NCBI GenBank assembly: GCA_028696755.1
Contig: JAQVGK010000203.1
Coordinates: 1-6,586 of the forward strand
Direction of reading: 5' to 3'
DNA: 6,586 nucleotides
Source: Bacteroidales bacterium
Lineage (GTDB): Bacteria > Bacteroidota > Bacteroidia > Bacteroidales > ML635J-15
Position 1 is the first letter of the stretch. Each line of letters starts with the position of its first letter. The translations under genes were made by a program, and so were the position numbers. Of the stretch, positions 5,917 to 6,586 are shown piece by piece. Under the pieces are notes generated by a model. The model searched no databases. It worked only from the letters and a program-made list of their open reading frames with translations, and was not told the origin of the DNA.

Positions 5917-5969
5917 AATATGAATGAATCAGAAAATTTTTATTTTTGTAAAGTTGAATCATTCATATT
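5917..5969. promoter_or_regulatory. 15-bp inverted repeat in the purH/trkH divergent promoter
   Basis: AATATGAATGAATCA (5917-5931) and TGAATCATTCATATT (5955-5969) are reverse complements at 14 of 15 positions, with a 23-bp spacer. The right arm contains its own small dyad, TGAAT-C-ATTCA. The spacer holds the candidate trkH -7 box, and the left arm adjoins the purH -7 box. It could be a two-site operator, or a hairpin in DNA or RNA; the trkH ATG begins 3 bp after the right arm. No known regulator is matched. Confidence 0.5.
5941..5948 (+). promoter_or_regulatory. Candidate -7 box of the K+ transporter gene
   Basis: TATTTTTG matches TAnnTTTG and lies 24 bp ahead of the ATG at 5973, which would give a leader of under 20 bases with no Shine-Dalgarno sequence. 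No TTTG lies at normal -33 spacing. It sits within the spacer of the 15-bp inverted repeat. Confidence 0.4.
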
Positions 5970-5972
5970 GTA

Positions 5973-6586
5973 ATGCCAAAAAAACTTAAGCAGATATTCA
6001 GAAAAAAAGGTGATTTTGGGATATTAATTTATATTCCCCTGATTATATCATTGATTGCTGGGGCTGGACTGCTTGCACAAATGGGGTTTAATCTTTCCGA
6101 TGACATTAAATACTACTTGAACATTGTTTATTTTACAGCAATTTCTGCATGTATGATTTCGATACTTTTTAGGTATGCGGTTAAAGTACTACGTCCCAGA
6201 TGGAAAGCAATTCCTTTCGACTTTCTCTTTTTGTCCTATCTTTTTATTTTGTTTGCTATAAGGTTTGGGATTTTTGATAAAGATTTTGTTCTAGCTAAAA
6301 TTTTCTTCGACAGTTTTTGGATTTACGTTGCTGTTATATTGACCTTCATTAGAGAATTTTCGGAGCTAGAACTAAATCTAACAACAAGGAGTGTAAGCCC
6401 TGCCAGATTATTTATTTTTAGTTTCTTGTTTATTATTATTGTTGGCAGTCTTTTATTGATGCTTCCAAATGCTACCGTAGGAAACATTTCTTACCTCGAC
6501 TCTTTATTTACTTCTACTAGTGCAGTTTGTGTTACCGGACTCATTGTTGTTGATACTGCTACAGCATTTACAACATTTGGGCAGTT
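5973..6586 (+). CDS. trkH: TrkH/KtrB-family K+ uptake channel subunit, 3' end outside the window
   Basis: The first 204 codons of an inner-membrane K+ uptake protein are present, and the frame is open at the window edge. TrkH/KtrB proteins form the ion path and work with a cytoplasmic nucleotide-binding TrkA/KtrA subunit, which is not seen here. Residues 146-165 are a membrane helix ending in LLMLPNA. After it, SYLDSLFTSTSAVCVTGLIVVD (173-194) is the first pore loop, and CVTGL (186-190) is the first of four selectivity-filter segments. Ahead of this conserved part are about 140 residues with four hydrophobic segments (about 16-37, 48-66, 82-99 and 110-126), joined by basic stretches and ending in REFSELELNLTTRS. 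This is longer than in E. coli TrkH; I recall similar extensions in Bacteroidetes homologues. The start ATG gives MPKKLKQIFRKKGDFG, a basic cytoplasmic end. Confidence 0.88.
   Translation, partial: MPKKLKQIFRKKGDFGILIYIPLIISLIAGAGLLAQMGFNLSDDIKYYLNIVYFTAISACMISILFRYAVKVLRPRWKAIPFDFLFLSYLFILFAIRFGIFDKDFVLAKIFFDSFWIYVAVILTFIREFSELELNLTTRSVSPARLFIFSFLFIIIVGSLLLMLPNATVGNISYLDSLFTSTSAVCVTGLIVVDTATAFTTFGQ

Noticed and set aside
5882..5962. Upstream extension of purH by 27 codons
   Set aside because: PurH homology starts at the inner Met, and the extension spans the candidate promoter and the inverted repeat.
5882..5972. Purine riboswitch ahead of purH
   Set aside because: The leader downstream of the likely -7 box is under 25 bases, too short for a riboswitch aptamer.

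Overview
The window reads as chromosomal DNA of a Bacteroidetes (Bacteroidota) bacterium. The base composition is AT-rich. Promoter-like TAnnTTTG boxes (the phylum's -7 element) lie upstream of most transcription units, and Shine-Dalgarno sequences are weak or absent. The gene types also fit: a DUF4382-like lipoprotein, a LytS/LytTR two-component pair, and a PurH with a KHNNACG motif. Nothing in the window identifies the genus.

Layout, left to right. (1) 1-203 is a leader region with two candidate -7 boxes. (2) 204-1310 (+) encodes a 368-residue secreted lipoprotein. (3) 1311-2148 holds no convincing gene and is repeat-rich. It starts with a cluster of GTAATCGGT words in both orientations (1364-1518). 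A 554-bp cassette follows, bounded by 19-bp terminal inverted repeats (1540-2093), with a GC-rich fold-back (1733-1916) and two smaller hairpins inside. The stretch ends in a terminator-like hairpin. (4) 4225-2149 (-) is a compact operon of a minimal nucleotidyltransferase, a LytS-type sensor kinase and a LytTR response regulator. Both junctions are 4-bp ATGA stop/start overlaps. (5) 4280-4363 carries a short 9-bp tandem repeat. (6) 5881-4364 (-) is purH, complete, for the last two steps of IMP synthesis. (7) 5882-5972 is a divergent promoter region with a 15-bp inverted repeat. (8) From 5973 (+) there is a K+ uptake subunit of the TrkH/KtrB family, cut by the window edge.

How the parts fit together. 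The kinase should sense a membrane or envelope cue and phosphorylate the LytTR regulator, whose targets cannot be read from this window. The nucleotidyltransferase translated just ahead of it, with no HEPN partner visible, is the most unusual association here and might modify the signalling proteins; that is inference. purH and trkH are housekeeping genes that share a divergent control region. The repeats between 1311 and 2148 look like a landing site for small non-autonomous elements rather than a gene system. I did not find a clearly new defence or mobile system; the best leads are the nucleotidyltransferase/two-component operon and the composite repeat cassette.
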